64,000 bases of DNA, taken from positions 104,145-168,144 of the forward strand of contig JAFRRA010000001.1 of the NCBI GenBank assembly GCA_017428325.1. Reading direction: 5' to 3'. The notes beneath the pieces are model-generated. The model saw only the letters and a program-made list of their open reading frames with translations. It did no database searches and was not told the DNA's origin. The position numbers and the translations under genes were made by a program. The number at the start of each line of letters is the position of its first letter. Within the stretch, counting starts at the first letter, position 1. Positions 1 to 8,820 of the stretch are shown here, one piece after another. The DNA comes from Bacteroidales bacterium. Its GTDB lineage: Bacteria > Bacteroidota > Bacteroidia > Bacteroidales > UBA932.

Positions 1-37
1 CAGGAAGTGATGCCGAACGGAGCCAAGATAGGATAAG

Positions 38-820
38 CTAAAGCTTGTAATTGATTATCTCCAGTTCTTCCTTGCTGTAGAGAATCTTTTCAAGGATAGG
101 CCGGAGTTCTTCCTTGAATATCAATACAAGAAGAACCAGGATTACAAGAATTGACAGGACGGTCAACAGGATCAGCAGGACTCTAGAGCTCCTGCTTTTC
201 TTTTTTGCCGGTATTTCAGCCAACGGCTCAGCGACAACCTCTTCCACAGTTTCATCCGGTTCTGGCTCTTCAACGTCAACTTCTTTAACCGGTTGTTCTG
301 GCTCTTCAATCGTCTCTGGCTCTGATTCTACGACAGGTTCCGGTTCAGGCTCTGCTTCTATAACTGGTTCCTGTTCAATTTCCGGCTCAGACTCTTCCTT
401 CTTGTCTCTCAGATCGAGCATCTGAAGCCCGAATGTTTCAGTGGAAAGTTCAAAGCCCGGAGCAGGGTCCACACTGTAACCATTGTCCCTGTCAAAAAGG
501 AAAGTTCCGAAACCGTCAAGGGTATATCTGCCGTCTTTCTCAATCTTTGTCCTGAGATCCTCAAGTTCCTTGTAAAGAGCACGTTTTGCCGCCATTCGGG
601 AGATTTCCCGCTGCTGTGCATATTCGTTCAGGAGGATGTCGTTAGATGAGAGGTTGTAATTGTCGAACGCCAGTTTTTTCCCCGGAGGGCAGACCACCAT
701 CCCGTTCTCGGAAAAGGATGCAGGCACATCCTCCAGTCTTATGGCGCCCATAAAAGGAAGAATGAGTTCCCCGTCGCGGAGAACAATTTTTCTGAACAAG
801 GAGGAAAGGTCTGCTTCCAT
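38..820 (-). CDS. HU-CCDC81-like membrane protein
   Basis: 260 aa. Residues 1-130 resemble the paired bacterial HU-CCDC81 domains that Bacteroidetes place at the N-terminus of SPOR-domain envelope proteins. They are followed by a very acidic Glu/Pro-rich linker (about 140-208), a basic stop, one transmembrane helix (about 214-235) and only 25 further residues. The SPOR domain usually found after the helix is absent, so peptidoglycan binding cannot be claimed. The predicted topology is a cytoplasmic HU-like part with a short external tail. A likely promoter (TAACTTTG on the minus strand at 841-848) lies just upstream. Function beyond family likeness is unknown. Confidence 0.6.
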   Translation of the reverse strand: MEADLSSLFRKIVLRDGELILPFMGAIRLEDVPASFSENGMVVCPPGKKLAFDNYNLSSNDILLNEYAQQREISRMAAKRALYKELEDLRTKIEKDGRYTLDGFGTFLFDRDNGYSVDPAPGFELSTETFGLQMLDLRDKKEESEPEIEQEPVIEAEPEPEPVVESEPETIEEPEQPVKEVDVEEPEPDETVEEVVAEPLAEIPAKKKSRSSRVLLILLTVLSILVILVLLVLIFKEELRPILEKILYSKEELEIINYKL

Positions 821-885
821 TATATTCGGTTTTACTGGGACAAAGTTACTTTAATTTGCTGATTTAAGTGAAATCTTCCAAAAGA

Positions 886-918
886 TTTGGAACATAGTCA
901 AAAAAAATATACTTTTGC
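886..918 (+). promoter_or_regulatory. Bacteroidetes-type promoter of tRNA-Asn
   Basis: TTTG at 886-889, a 20 bp spacer, then TACTTTTGC at 910-918. This matches the Bacteroidetes primary-sigma form TTTG-N19/20-TAnnTTTG and ends 20 bp before the tRNA. Confidence 0.75.
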
Positions 919-937
919 AGTCCCAAAAACAAGTTCT

Positions 938-1011
938 GCCCGCATAGCTCAGTCGGTTAGAGCACATGACTGTTAATCATGGGGTCCTAGGTTCAAGTCC
1001 TTGTGCGGGCG
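938..1011 (+). tRNA. tRNA-Asn (GTT)
   Basis: Acceptor strands GCCCGCA (938-944) and TGCGGGC (1004-1010) pair fully. The anticodon loop CTGTTAA gives GTT, and the T-arm contains GGTTCAAGTCC. The discriminator is G1011 and CCA is not encoded. Confidence 0.95.
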
Positions 1012-1015
1012 CAAT

Positions 1016-1046
1016 AAAAAAGATGGCTGTAAAAGTCATCTTTTTT
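1016..1046. terminator. Bidirectional intrinsic terminator
   Basis: Hairpin AAAAAAGATGGC / GTCATC followed by a T-run, with A-run and T-run on the two sides. It ends the tRNA-Asn transcript on the plus strand and, being symmetric, can also end the kinase gene that converges on it. Confidence 0.8.
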
Positions 1047-1049
1047 TGT

Positions 1050-1814
1050 TTAATCCCTGCGTTTTTTCCTCAGGCCCAGTGGAGTAAGGACAATGTCCTT
1101 GATCTTTGAAATGCCTTTGGAGCGGTTGGTGTTCAGGGCCACTTTCTTTGTAAAGCTATCCAGATCTAATTTTCTCGCCTTGCAATATCTTTCCAGTATT
1201 GCCTTCATCATTGGAGGATCAAAATGGATGTTGCTCATATCCTTTGCACTGCGCAGAAGGCTGCGGTTATGGAACTGGACCCTGTTGAGGTCTATCAGCT
1301 GGAATCTGAATTTTCCGTCTACAACTTTGTAAAGGATATTGTCAATGTTGAAATCGTTATGAACCAGACCCTTGGAATGGAAAGACGCAGCATAATCCGC
1401 AAACGCATCTATGAAAGCGGCTGTCTGTGGCCCGTTAATGTCCTTGTGCCTGAAATCGGTTATCGGCTGGTAATCCGTGAAAACGCAAACATAGCATCCG
1501 GTGTGAAAGAATAGCCCTTTATTCTTCTCCACATAGCCGATTGGAACAGGAACATCCACTCCAAGTGAAAGAAGCTTTAAAGAGTATTCATATGAACGCT
1601 TTGCCTTTGTCGGACGCAGGAAAGAATAGATAACCCTGTTGAACTCCGTTGGCTTCTTGAATATCTTTACAACCACACGCAGTCCATCCACATTTACATC
1701 TTCCACTATATTGCGGAAATTTCGGTAAACATTGTCCGCATTGTAAGAATGGGACAGGGCCTCCACAAGAAAACCTTCCAGATGTTTGTATTCAGGATTG
1801 ACTACAACTTTCAT
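1050..1814 (-). CDS. Lipopolysaccharide (Kdo/WaaP-type) kinase family protein
   Basis: 254 aa from ATG 1814. It has the protein-kinase-like catalytic signature of the Kdo/WaaP family: VHNDFNIDNIL (about residues 151-161) supplies the HxDxxxxN loop and LIDLNR the metal-binding Asp. Members phosphorylate sugars of the lipopolysaccharide core at the inner membrane's cytoplasmic face; that substrate is inferred from family. An upstream in-frame ATG at 1832 falls at the presumed transcription start (minus-strand -7 element TATCTTTG at 1835-1842), so 1814 is preferred. No other core-sugar genes are adjacent. Confidence 0.75.
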   Translation of the reverse strand: MKVVVNPEYKHLEGFLVEALSHSYNADNVYRNFRNIVEDVNVDGLRVVVKIFKKPTEFNRVIYSFLRPTKAKRSYEYSLKLLSLGVDVPVPIGYVEKNKGLFFHTGCYVCVFTDYQPITDFRHKDINGPQTAAFIDAFADYAASFHSKGLVHNDFNIDNILYKVVDGKFRFQLIDLNRVQFHNRSLLRSAKDMSNIHFDPPMMKAILERYCKARKLDLDSFTKKVALNTNRSKGISKIKDIVLTPLGLRKKRRD

Positions 1815-1841
1815 AATATGCCGTAAAGACATTCAAAGATA

Positions 1842-1876
1842 TAAAAAAGGGGGTGACCATTGAGCCATCCCCTTTT
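1842..1876 (-). terminator. Intrinsic terminator of the first OmpA gene
   Basis: On the minus strand AAAAAGGGGATGG pairs with a CACCCCCTTTTT arm around a short loop, 16 bp after the OmpA stop. It overlaps the -7 element of the divergent-side kinase gene. Confidence 0.8.
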
Positions 1877-1892
1877 TGTCTTTCAGGACTGA

Positions 1893-3119
1893 TTATTTGA
1901 TCACAACTACGCGGTTGAGGGTCTTGTCAGTCTGGCTGAACTCCATAGTTCCGCCGAGATTCTTCTCAGCGAGCTTGTAGTTTCCGCCGCAAGCCTTGAT
2001 AACGTTGAGAACTGCATCCAGACGAGCCTGGCCAAGTCTCTCGTTAGTCTTTGCAGAACCGGTTGCGCTGTCAGCAGCACCGTCGATCTCGAATACGCGA
2101 TCCTTGTTGGATGCCATTGAGGTGTTTACGAAGTACTTGATGCTGTTAACCTGATCCTGGGTAAGGGTGCTCTTTCCAAGAGGGAAGTAAACTGCGAATG
2201 GGGCCGGGGTATACTTAACCTCGCCATCCTTGTAAACAACCTTCTGGCCGCCAACCTTAGCCTTCTCGGCGTCGATGTCGTCCTGGAGTTTCTTGTTCTT
2301 TGCGTTGATGTCTTCCAGAGCCTTGTTGAGGTCGTTGATCTTGCTGGTGAAAGGAGTAACATCAACAGCAGCGTGAGCCCTTGAGAACTCCCTGTTCCTG
2401 AACTGATAAGCAAGACCGAGGGCAATATTTGCAAAGTATTCCTGACGGGAACCTCTTGCCTCTGCGTCAAATCTCTGGTTAACAACAGTCTGGCTAATAT
2501 CCAAGGTAAGATCCAATGCTGAGCATATACGAATCATATTGTACAGACCAACGGTTGTAGCAAGTTCGAAATTTTTATTGTGGTTATCAGGATCTGTTGC
2601 CATTGCAACACCTGCACCAAGATAAGGAGCAAAATCCCAGAATCTGTCAGCCCTGTATCCGCCGATAGCGTTGGAAAGGTTCCACATCAGATCTCCTCTG
2701 AGATAATGGATGTTAAACTTCTGCTTGTAGCCCCAGTCATAGATATCAGCCTTGTCTACATAAGGGTTGCCGGACCATGCAGGAGGTTCAGGGGTAGCAG
2801 CCTTGTCATTATGATAGAAACCGTAAGTCTTGTTTCCATAATAACCGAGCCTGATACCGAAGCTAGGAGTGATCCACTTTCCGATATAGCCCTGAATTGC
2901 TGGAGCGAACCTGTCCTTGAAACTAAGGTGGAGATCCTGCTCTCCCTGATAGTAGTTAACACCACCGGCTACACCGATGAATACATTGTCAAACAGACGG
3001 TTGGTCTCATAAGGACCTCTAATAGTCTGAGCCTCTGCGCCTTTAATTACCTGAGCGTTTGCATTTGCAAAAGCAACTACGCAGACGGCAACAGTCACAA
3101 ACAATTTTTTAATGTTCAT
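1893..3119 (-). CDS. OmpA-family outer-membrane protein (paralog 1)
   Basis: 408 aa from ATG 3119, where a clean signal peptide begins (MNIKKLFVTV, cleavage near ANAQ). The N-terminal half is an 8-strand-like beta-barrel with aromatic-ended strands. A Lys/Asp/Ala coiled segment follows, then an OmpA-like peptidoglycan-binding domain: YFPLGKSTLT, a DGAAD stretch and NERLGQARLDAV. It is predicted to tie the outer membrane to the cell wall. The gene lies 3' of a second, strongly similar OmpA gene, but each has its own promoter and terminator, so they are separate transcription units. The in-frame extension to 3224 runs through the promoter and is not coding. Confidence 0.9.
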   Translation of the reverse strand: MNIKKLFVTVAVCVVAFANANAQVIKGAEAQTIRGPYETNRLFDNVFIGVAGGVNYYQGEQDLHLSFKDRFAPAIQGYIGKWITPSFGIRLGYYGNKTYGFYHNDKAATPEPPAWSGNPYVDKADIYDWGYKQKFNIHYLRGDLMWNLSNAIGGYRADRFWDFAPYLGAGVAMATDPDNHNKNFELATTVGLYNMIRICSALDLTLDISQTVVNQRFDAEARGSRQEYFANIALGLAYQFRNREFSRAHAAVDVTPFTSKINDLNKALEDINAKNKKLQDDIDAEKAKVGGQKVVYKDGEVKYTPAPFAVYFPLGKSTLTQDQVNSIKYFVNTSMASNKDRVFEIDGAADSATGSAKTNERLGQARLDAVLNVIKACGGNYKLAEKNLGGTMEFSQTDKTLNRVVVIK

Positions 3120-3160
3120 ATTATGATAATTTTTAGGTTTATATTTCATTATCAGCATCT

Positions 3161-3192
3161 GCAAATATAAACATAATTTCCAATAAAACAAA
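3161..3192 (-). promoter_or_regulatory. Promoter of OmpA paralog 1
   Basis: On the minus strand: TTTG (3192-3189), exactly 19 bp, TATATTTGC (3169-3161). The -33 box overlaps the terminator hairpin of the upstream OmpA gene. Confidence 0.85.
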
Positions 3193-3221
3193 AGGGTCGG
3201 CATTTCGCCGACCCTTTTTTC
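3190..3221 (-). terminator. Terminator of OmpA paralog 2
   Basis: Perfect hairpin AAAGGGTCGGC / GCCGACCCTTT (3191-3217) with T-runs on both strands, lying 17 bp beyond the stop of the upstream OmpA gene. Confidence 0.85.
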
Positions 3222-3238
3222 CATTTGACAAGGTTTAA

Positions 3239-4441
3239 TTACCTGATCACAACAACACGGTTGAGAGTCTTGTCAGTCTTGCTGAACTCGTCAGTTCCAC
3301 CAAGGTTCTTGTCAGCAATCTTGTAGTTGCCGCCACAGCTCTTGATGATTCCGAGAACTGCATCCAGACGTGCCTGGCCGAGTTTCTCGTTGGTCTTTGC
3401 TGAACCAGTTGCGCTGTCAGCTGCACCTACGATCTCGAAGGTACGGTCCTTGTTGGATGCCATAGCAGTCTCAACAAAGTACTTGATGCTGTTCTTCTGG
3501 GCAGGAGTAAGAGTGCTCTTGCCGAGTGGGAAGTAAACTGCGAATGGAGAAGGAACAACCTTGGTCTCACCGTCCTTGATGATAACCTTCTCGCCCTTAT
3601 CCTTTGCCTTCTCTGCGTCGAGGTCTGCCTGGAGCTTCTTGTTGAGCTCGTTAGCATCGTTCAGAAGCTTGTTCAGATCCTTGATCTTGTTGTTGTAAGG
3701 AGTAACGTCTACAGGAGCGTGAGCTCTTGAGAACTCTCTGTTCTTGAACTGATATGCAAGACCGAGAGCTGCAGAAGCCATACCTTCTCTGCGGTGACCG
3801 CCTACCTGACCGTCATATCTCTGGTTTACAACAGACAAGTTAACATCCAAAGTAACATCCAGAGCCTTAGCAATACGGAACATGTTGTAAATACCGGCTG
3901 TTACTGCAAGTTCAGTGTTCTTTGCATAATTGCCAAGAGCATCCTTCTTGGTAGCCTTGTTCCACATAACACCTGCACCGAGGTAAGGAGCGATATCCCA
4001 GAATCTGTCAGCCCTGTAGCCACCGATTGCATTGGAAATATTCCACATGAGATCACCTCTTACATAGTTCTGATGGAACTTCTGAGTAAGAGGAAGGCCA
4101 AGACCATTAGCTTCAGGAATTGTATAGCCATTGATAACGTTAGCATAACCCTTAGCCTCGATACCATAGTAACCGAGTCTAATACCTACAGATGGGGTTA
4201 TCCACTTTCCGATATAACCCTGAACCGCAGGAGCAAGTCTCTTGCTGAAGTCCATCTTCTGGTCATACTCACCCATGTACAGGTTAACACCACCGGCTGC
4301 GCCGATGAATACGTTGTCAAAGAGACGGTTAGTCTCGTAAGGGCCTCTGAGAGTCTGAGCCTCTGCACCCTTTACAACCTGCGCATTTACGCTAGCTGCA
4401 GCTACAACGCAAATGGCAACTGTCAAAAAGAATTTCTTCAT
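3239..4441 (-). CDS. OmpA-family outer-membrane protein (paralog 2)
   Basis: 400 aa from ATG 4441 (MKKFFLTVAICVV signal peptide); an ATG two codons upstream is less likely. Same architecture as the downstream paralog: signal peptide, GPYETNRLFDNVFIG barrel start, coiled Asn/Lys/Asp region, and a C-terminal OmpA domain ending LNRVVVIR. The pair arose by tandem duplication; the C-terminal domains and the first about 60 residues are nearly the same, while the exposed parts of the barrel differ. Likely an abundant protein, given its strong promoter and the hairpin in its 5' UTR. Confidence 0.9.
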   Translation of the reverse strand: MKKFFLTVAICVVAAASVNAQVVKGAEAQTLRGPYETNRLFDNVFIGAAGGVNLYMGEYDQKMDFSKRLAPAVQGYIGKWITPSVGIRLGYYGIEAKGYANVINGYTIPEANGLGLPLTQKFHQNYVRGDLMWNISNAIGGYRADRFWDIAPYLGAGVMWNKATKKDALGNYAKNTELAVTAGIYNMFRIAKALDVTLDVNLSVVNQRYDGQVGGHRREGMASAALGLAYQFKNREFSRAHAPVDVTPYNNKIKDLNKLLNDANELNKKLQADLDAEKAKDKGEKVIIKDGETKVVPSPFAVYFPLGKSTLTPAQKNSIKYFVETAMASNKDRTFEIVGAADSATGSAKTNEKLGQARLDAVLGIIKSCGGNYKIADKNLGGTDEFSKTDKTLNRVVVIR

Positions 4442-4489
4442 AGTCATTTAAATGATTTATGTAAATAGTTAAATTTCTGTTGTTTGGGC

Positions 4490-4509
4490 TATGTTGCACG
4501 CGCAACATA
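4490..4509 (-). promoter_or_regulatory. 5' UTR hairpin of OmpA paralog 2
   Basis: Perfect 8 bp inverted repeat TATGTTGC / GCAACATA around ACGC, lying between the promoter and the start codon, near the predicted 5' end of the mRNA. It may act as a 5' stabilising stem or a protein site; no role is proven. Confidence 0.5.
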
Positions 4510-4524
4510 TGTCTACAATCAAAG

Positions 4525-4556
4525 GCAAATATATGAATAATTCCACATTATTCAAA
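4525..4556 (-). promoter_or_regulatory. Promoter of OmpA paralog 2
   Basis: Minus strand: TTTG (4556-4553), 19 bp, TATATTTGC (4533-4525). Exact Bacteroidetes consensus with the same spacing as the promoter of the paralog. Confidence 0.85.
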
Positions 4557-4591
4557 AAAATCGGATTATTTTTTCGCTGTTTTTGTGTGTT

Positions 4592-7402
4592 TTATTCGGG
4601 ATCTACCTTGACAGTCAGTCTGTTATGCTTGTTTACCACCATTTTTGCAGCATTCTGCACGTTTTCCTTCGTAACATTCTTGTCAATAATCTCATCCGTA
4701 AGGTTCATGTCATAACCGTAAAGATAGTACTGCTCCAGCAGATTTCCCCAGTAGGACGGATTCTTCTTGGATTCAGGAATATTCTTCTTCATCATCTCGA
4801 TGGTCTTGCCCAGCTCCTCGTCTGTAGGGCCTTCCGCAGCAAGGTTTTCTATACCTTTATATACTTTCTCCAATAGAACAGGAGCCTTGTCCTTGCCGGT
4901 TTCGAAGGAAACGCCAAAGTAATATCTCTCGTTTGGCAGAGGAGAAACGTGTCCGCTTACTCTCGGACTGTAGGTTCCGCCGTCTTCCTCCCTGAGGGAA
5001 GCAATGTAGCGCATATTCATTATGTAGGTCATGGCGCGGTTGATGGCGCTGTTCTCGATATTCTTTTCCATAGGACCCTGATAGAGAACGCTTGCGTAAG
5101 TGTTAGGGTTCTCCATCTTGATTTCCTTGGCCACAAGGTTTTCCCCGTCTGCAGGATAAAGCTTGTGGTCAACCATTGCCCTTGGCTTCTTTGACTTTAC
5201 AGGAAGGGAAGCGATATACTTTTCTACCAGAGGCTTAACTGTTTCTGGGTCAAAGTCACCGACAACAAACAGCTTCGCACCGACCGCATCTCCGAAGAGC
5301 ATTGCGTTACCCTTGTTGATGGCATCTGCGGAAACCTTCTCCAGAAGTTCCGAGCCAAACATTGTGGTTCTCGGGCTGTTATTTGTCTCGGCTGCAGCGC
5401 GGAGCATTTCATACTGGTACTCCGGATTGCTTCCCAGGTTGGCGGCGATGGTCTTCATCTGGCCCATTGTGGTCTCGAACTCCTTGGCATCGCATCTCGG
5501 CTCGGTAAAGAACAGGTATATCAGCTGGAGGGTGGTCTCAATGTCCTTGTTGGAAGATGAAGCGTTGACTCCGCTGTGGGTGTCATTAACATAATTACTT
5601 ACGGAAACATTCTTTCCTGCAAGCATCTTGCGGACGGTGTTGGCCGGGAACTGGCCCACTCCGGCGTTTGAAGTGTAGAAATAACGAACGTTGTCATCAA
5701 AGCTTGGAAGAAGTTCCTGCGGAAGCATGGACTTTCCTCCGTCCTGGATCAGGGTAAAGGATACTATGTCCTTGCGTACATCAGTAGGATAAACATATAC
5801 CATAACACCATTGCTCAGGGTCCAGACCTTGCTTCCAATGTAACCGTCCTCCTCTTTCTTGACCTTGCCGGCCTTGATCTTGGAGGCATCCAGGAAATCC
5901 TTGGCGATCTCCTCAACCTGAGGAGCTGCAACCTCAGCCTTGAGCGCATTGCCGAAAAGTTCGACCAGCCCTGCCTCGGAAGGAAATGCCCCGGCATCCT
6001 TGGTGGCTCCGGTAAGGAAGAGCACACTGTTCTTCAGAGACACGAAAGAACCGCCCTGGGAAAACATCTGGTTAATCATATCCACATTAAGCATTCCAAG
6101 CATCTGCTTTGCCATCGCGTTCAGGGTTGCAGGCTCGCAGTAAGGCTCATTGTTGAGGAAATACTGCACAATCTGATTGGCCAACTGAGCGTTTGTGCGG
6201 GTTGCAGCCCTGTCTTCAGCGGCCTGATAGCCTCTCAGAAGGGAAGCCTTGGCCCTGTCGAACTCGTCTGCGGTGAATCCGTACTTTTCTGCCTGGCGGG
6301 CAATACCCACAACTGTATTAATTGCATCCTCGATCCTGTTGTCCTTGACAGCAATTCCAAGAATACCCGCATCCATAGTCTCGGAGACATTCTGGTCAAA
6401 ATAATTTGCCTGTATAAATGGAGCGTCAGCCTTCTTTGAGGCGTCTGAAAGCCTCTCATTGAGCATAGAAGACACCAGACGCTTTACGGCGTTGATCATA
6501 AAATACTGAGGAGTGGTCCTCATCGCCTTAGGGAGGGCTTTCTCCTTGGTAATCATCATAAGCTGGGTGTTGCTGATTTCAGGATCGGAGAATACCAGGG
6601 AGAGAGGCTCCTCATTGTCCGGAACGGCTATAACTTCCTTAACCGGCTCAACCTCTTTCTTGGGAATCACGCTGAAATACTCCTTGATCTTTCCCTCAAT
6701 ATAATCAGGATCAACATCGCCGACAACGATTATAGCCTGGTTCCCAGGATAGTACCAGGTTTTGTAGAAATCCACGAGCTCCTGAGGGTTGAAGGTGGAA
6801 AGGCACTGCTCGTCACCGATGACATTGCAATCGGCATACTTGGTTCCCTTGAACAGGACCTTGAAGAGAGCCTCCTGCTGCCTTCTCTGGGCGGTGTTGC
6901 CGCTTCTCCACTCTTCGATGATGACACCTCTTTCCTTCTCCACCTCGTCAAAGTCGTTGGTAACGAATGCCGCGTCGTTCTGAAGGATAACCAGAGCGGT
7001 ATCCATAAGGAACTGCCTGTCTGTAGGGATGGTGCTGAGAGTGTATACGGTGCTCTCCACTCCGGTCATCGCGTTGATGTTGGCTCCGAAGATCAGACCG
7101 TTCCTTTCCAGGTAGCTCATCATGGTGTTGCCAGGGAAATCCTTGTTTCCGTTGAAGCACATATGCTCCAGGAAGTGCGCCAGACCTCTCTGTGCAGGAG
7201 TCTCGTTGATGGCTCCCACATTGGTGGCGATATAGAACTCGGCCCTTTTCTCAGGGTTTGCGTTCTGTCTTATGAAATAAGTAAGTCCGTTGTCCAGCTT
7301 GCCCACCCTTACTGCAGGGTCCAGAGGCATCTGCTGCATCTGCTGGGAATATCCTCCGATGCACATAAGCATCAGCGAGAACAGAAAAATAAGTTTCTTC
7401 AT
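4592..7402 (-). CDS. M16 family zinc metallopeptidase (pitrilysin-like)
   Basis: 936 aa from ATG 7402, which starts the signal peptide MKKLIFLFSLMLMC; the in-frame extension to 7555 crosses the promoter. The inverted zinc motif HxxEH is present as HFLEH, shortly after GLA, about 80 residues in. Two M16 repeats follow, the second (from about residue 500) without the zinc motif, as usual in this family. Expected to be a periplasmic or outer-membrane-associated peptidase that degrades peptides. It is a single-gene unit with its own promoter, divergent from rpsF. Confidence 0.9.
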   Translation of the reverse strand: MKKLIFLFSLMLMCIGGYSQQMQQMPLDPAVRVGKLDNGLTYFIRQNANPEKRAEFYIATNVGAINETPAQRGLAHFLEHMCFNGNKDFPGNTMMSYLERNGLIFGANINAMTGVESTVYTLSTIPTDRQFLMDTALVILQNDAAFVTNDFDEVEKERGVIIEEWRSGNTAQRRQQEALFKVLFKGTKYADCNVIGDEQCLSTFNPQELVDFYKTWYYPGNQAIIVVGDVDPDYIEGKIKEYFSVIPKKEVEPVKEVIAVPDNEEPLSLVFSDPEISNTQLMMITKEKALPKAMRTTPQYFMINAVKRLVSSMLNERLSDASKKADAPFIQANYFDQNVSETMDAGILGIAVKDNRIEDAINTVVGIARQAEKYGFTADEFDRAKASLLRGYQAAEDRAATRTNAQLANQIVQYFLNNEPYCEPATLNAMAKQMLGMLNVDMINQMFSQGGSFVSLKNSVLFLTGATKDAGAFPSEAGLVELFGNALKAEVAAPQVEEIAKDFLDASKIKAGKVKKEEDGYIGSKVWTLSNGVMVYVYPTDVRKDIVSFTLIQDGGKSMLPQELLPSFDDNVRYFYTSNAGVGQFPANTVRKMLAGKNVSVSNYVNDTHSGVNASSSNKDIETTLQLIYLFFTEPRCDAKEFETTMGQMKTIAANLGSNPEYQYEMLRAAAETNNSPRTTMFGSELLEKVSADAINKGNAMLFGDAVGAKLFVVGDFDPETVKPLVEKYIASLPVKSKKPRAMVDHKLYPADGENLVAKEIKMENPNTYASVLYQGPMEKNIENSAINRAMTYIMNMRYIASLREEDGGTYSPRVSGHVSPLPNERYYFGVSFETGKDKAPVLLEKVYKGIENLAAEGPTDEELGKTIEMMKKNIPESKKNPSYWGNLLEQYYLYGYDMNLTDEIIDKNVTKENVQNAAKMVVNKHNRLTVKVDPE

Positions 7403-7449
7403 TTTATGATGTTTTAATTGTTTGCCGTTTATAAGACGCATCAAGGATT

Positions 7450-7481
7450 GCAAAACTACACTATTTTTCCCCTTTTTGAAA
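7450..7481 (-). promoter_or_regulatory. Promoter of the M16 peptidase gene
   Basis: Minus strand: TTTC (7481-7478), 19 bp, TAGTTTTGC (7458-7450). One mismatch from the -33 consensus. Confidence 0.65.
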
Positions 7482-7516
7482 CTGTCCCGTACAAAATGTG
7501 CATTATTGCTCCGCGA

Positions 7517-7548
7517 TTTGGAGGTATGAGACTTTTTGTTATCTTTGC
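7517..7548 (+). promoter_or_regulatory. Promoter of the rpsF-rpsR-rplI operon
   Basis: TTTG (7517-7520), exactly 19 bp, TATCTTTGC (7540-7548). The start codon of rpsF is 30 bp downstream. Confidence 0.85.
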
Positions 7549-7578
7549 AGCCCATTTACAAACAAAACACAATTAGAG

Positions 7579-7953
7579 ATGTTAAAGAATTACGAAACCG
7601 TTTTCATTGCAACTCCCGTTTTGTCTGAAGCTCAGATGAAGGAAACGGCGGCCAAATACATCTCCCTTATAAAGGAGAAAGGCGGCGCAGTTGTCAGTGA
7701 AGAGGATTGGGGCCTGAAGAAACTCGCCTACCCGATCCAGAAGAAGACCTCCGGTTTCTACCATCTGGTAGAATTCCAGGCAGAACCGTCTTTCATAGAC
7801 GTACTCGAGACCCAGTATCGCAGAGATGAGAGAATCATCCGTTTCCTCACCTTCGCAATGGACAAGGATGCTGTGGCCTATGCAGAAAAGAGAAGGGCAA
7901 ACTGGGCAGCCAAGAAGAACGCTGCTGCAGAAAAGAAAGAGAACAACCAGTAA
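7579..7953 (+). CDS. rpsF: 30S ribosomal protein S6
   Basis: 124 aa from ATG 7579 ([17 protein letters not shown]), the usual S6 start; the longer frame to 7498 includes the promoter and is discarded. Contains the S6 features [10 protein letters not shown] and YYHL-like FYHLVEF, and RDERIIRFL near the end, followed by a Lys/Ala tail. S6 binds 16S rRNA in the platform with S18, which is encoded next. First gene of a three-gene ribosomal operon. Confidence 0.97.
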   Translation: MLKNYETVFIATPVLSEAQMKETAAKYISLIKEKGGAVVSEEDWGLKKLAYPIQKKTSGFYHLVEFQAEPSFIDVLETQYRRDERIIRFLTFAMDKDAVAYAEKRRANWAAKKNAAAEKKENNQ

Positions 7954-7967
7954 CAGGAGGAAGAATT

Positions 7968-8246
7968 ATGGCACAGAGAAATGAAGAAAATGCAGATATC
8001 CGCTATCTGAACCCTGTTACCGTAGAGGTAAAGAAGAAGAAGTACTGCCGTTTCAAGAAGGCAGGAATCAAGTATGTAGATTATAAGGATGCAGAGTTCC
8101 TGAAGAAGTTCCTCAACGAGCAGGGAAAGATCCTTCCTAGGCGTCTGACCGGAACTTCCCTGAAATTCCAGAAGAAAGTGGCTCAGGCTATCAAGCGTGC
8201 CCGTCACATTGCTTTGCTCCCTTACGTTACTGACCTTTTGAAATAA
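7968..8246 (+). CDS. rpsR: 30S ribosomal protein S18
   Basis: 92 aa. Typical S18 core: [27 protein letters not shown], and [19 protein letters not shown]. Partner of S6 on the 30S platform. Starts 14 bp after rpsF, with a clear AGGAGG upstream of ATG, unusual in a phylum that mostly lacks Shine-Dalgarno sites. Confidence 0.97.
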   Translation: MAQRNEENADIRYLNPVTVEVKKKKYCRFKKAGIKYVDYKDAEFLKKFLNEQGKILPRRLTGTSLKFQKKVAQAIKRARHIALLPYVTDLLK

Positions 8247-8258
8247 GGAGGAGAGATT

Positions 8259-8744
8259 ATGGAAGTTATTCTTAAGGAAGATGTCCGCAAACTTGGACAC
8301 AAGAACGACATCGTTACCGTAAAAGACGGTTACGCAAACAATTTCCTTTTCCCTCAGGGACTTGCAATTCTGGCAACCGCATCTGCAAAGAAGCAGCTCG
8401 CCGAGACTCTCAAGCAGAGGGCCCACAAGGAGGAGAAGCTTGTCGCCGATGCAAAGGCAGTGGCTGAGAAGGTCAACGGCATCACCGTAACCATCCCTAC
8501 CAAAGTCAGCCAGAGCGGAAAGATCTACGGTTCTGTAAACAACATCCAGGTAGCCGAGGCTCTCGCAGCTCTCGGATACGAGATCGACAGAAGGAAGATC
8601 GAGCTCAAGGATGCTGACAAGATTTCTGAAATCGGAAGCTACGAGGCTCTCATTGACATCTACAGAGGTGTCGAGGCAACCGTAAAGGTAAACGTAGTTG
8701 ACGAGGAAGGAAAGGTTACAGAAAAGAAAGAGGCTGCTGAATAA
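8259..8744 (+). CDS. rplI: 50S ribosomal protein L9
   Basis: 161 aa. N-terminal domain has the L9 signature VKDGYANNFLFPQGLA (about residues 22-37), then a long linker helix and the C-terminal rRNA-binding domain; the end is Glu/Lys-rich. Last gene of the operon, preceded by an AAGGAGG site 7 bp before ATG and followed by a strong terminator. Confidence 0.97.
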   Translation: MEVILKEDVRKLGHKNDIVTVKDGYANNFLFPQGLAILATASAKKQLAETLKQRAHKEEKLVADAKAVAEKVNGITVTIPTKVSQSGKIYGSVNNIQVAEALAALGYEIDRRKIELKDADKISEIGSYEALIDIYRGVEATVKVNVVDEEGKVTEKKEAAE

Positions 8745-8765
8745 TTTTTCTCAGCGACTCGAAAA

Positions 8766-8804
8766 AAGAAACGGCTTCGGATTTCCCGGAGCCGTTTTCT
8801 TTTA
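8766..8804 (+). terminator. Terminator of the rpsF-rpsR-rplI operon
   Basis: 12 bp stem AAACGGCTTCGG / CCGGAGCCGTTT with a 5 nt loop, followed by a T-rich tract. Confidence 0.9.
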
Positions 8805-8820
8805 AGGAAACAAGGTCAAC

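Noticed and set aside
114-425. Ser/Gly/Thr-rich ORF at the left edge
   Set aside because: Antisense to the acidic Glu/Pro linker of the HU-CCDC81-like gene; composition is a mirror effect.
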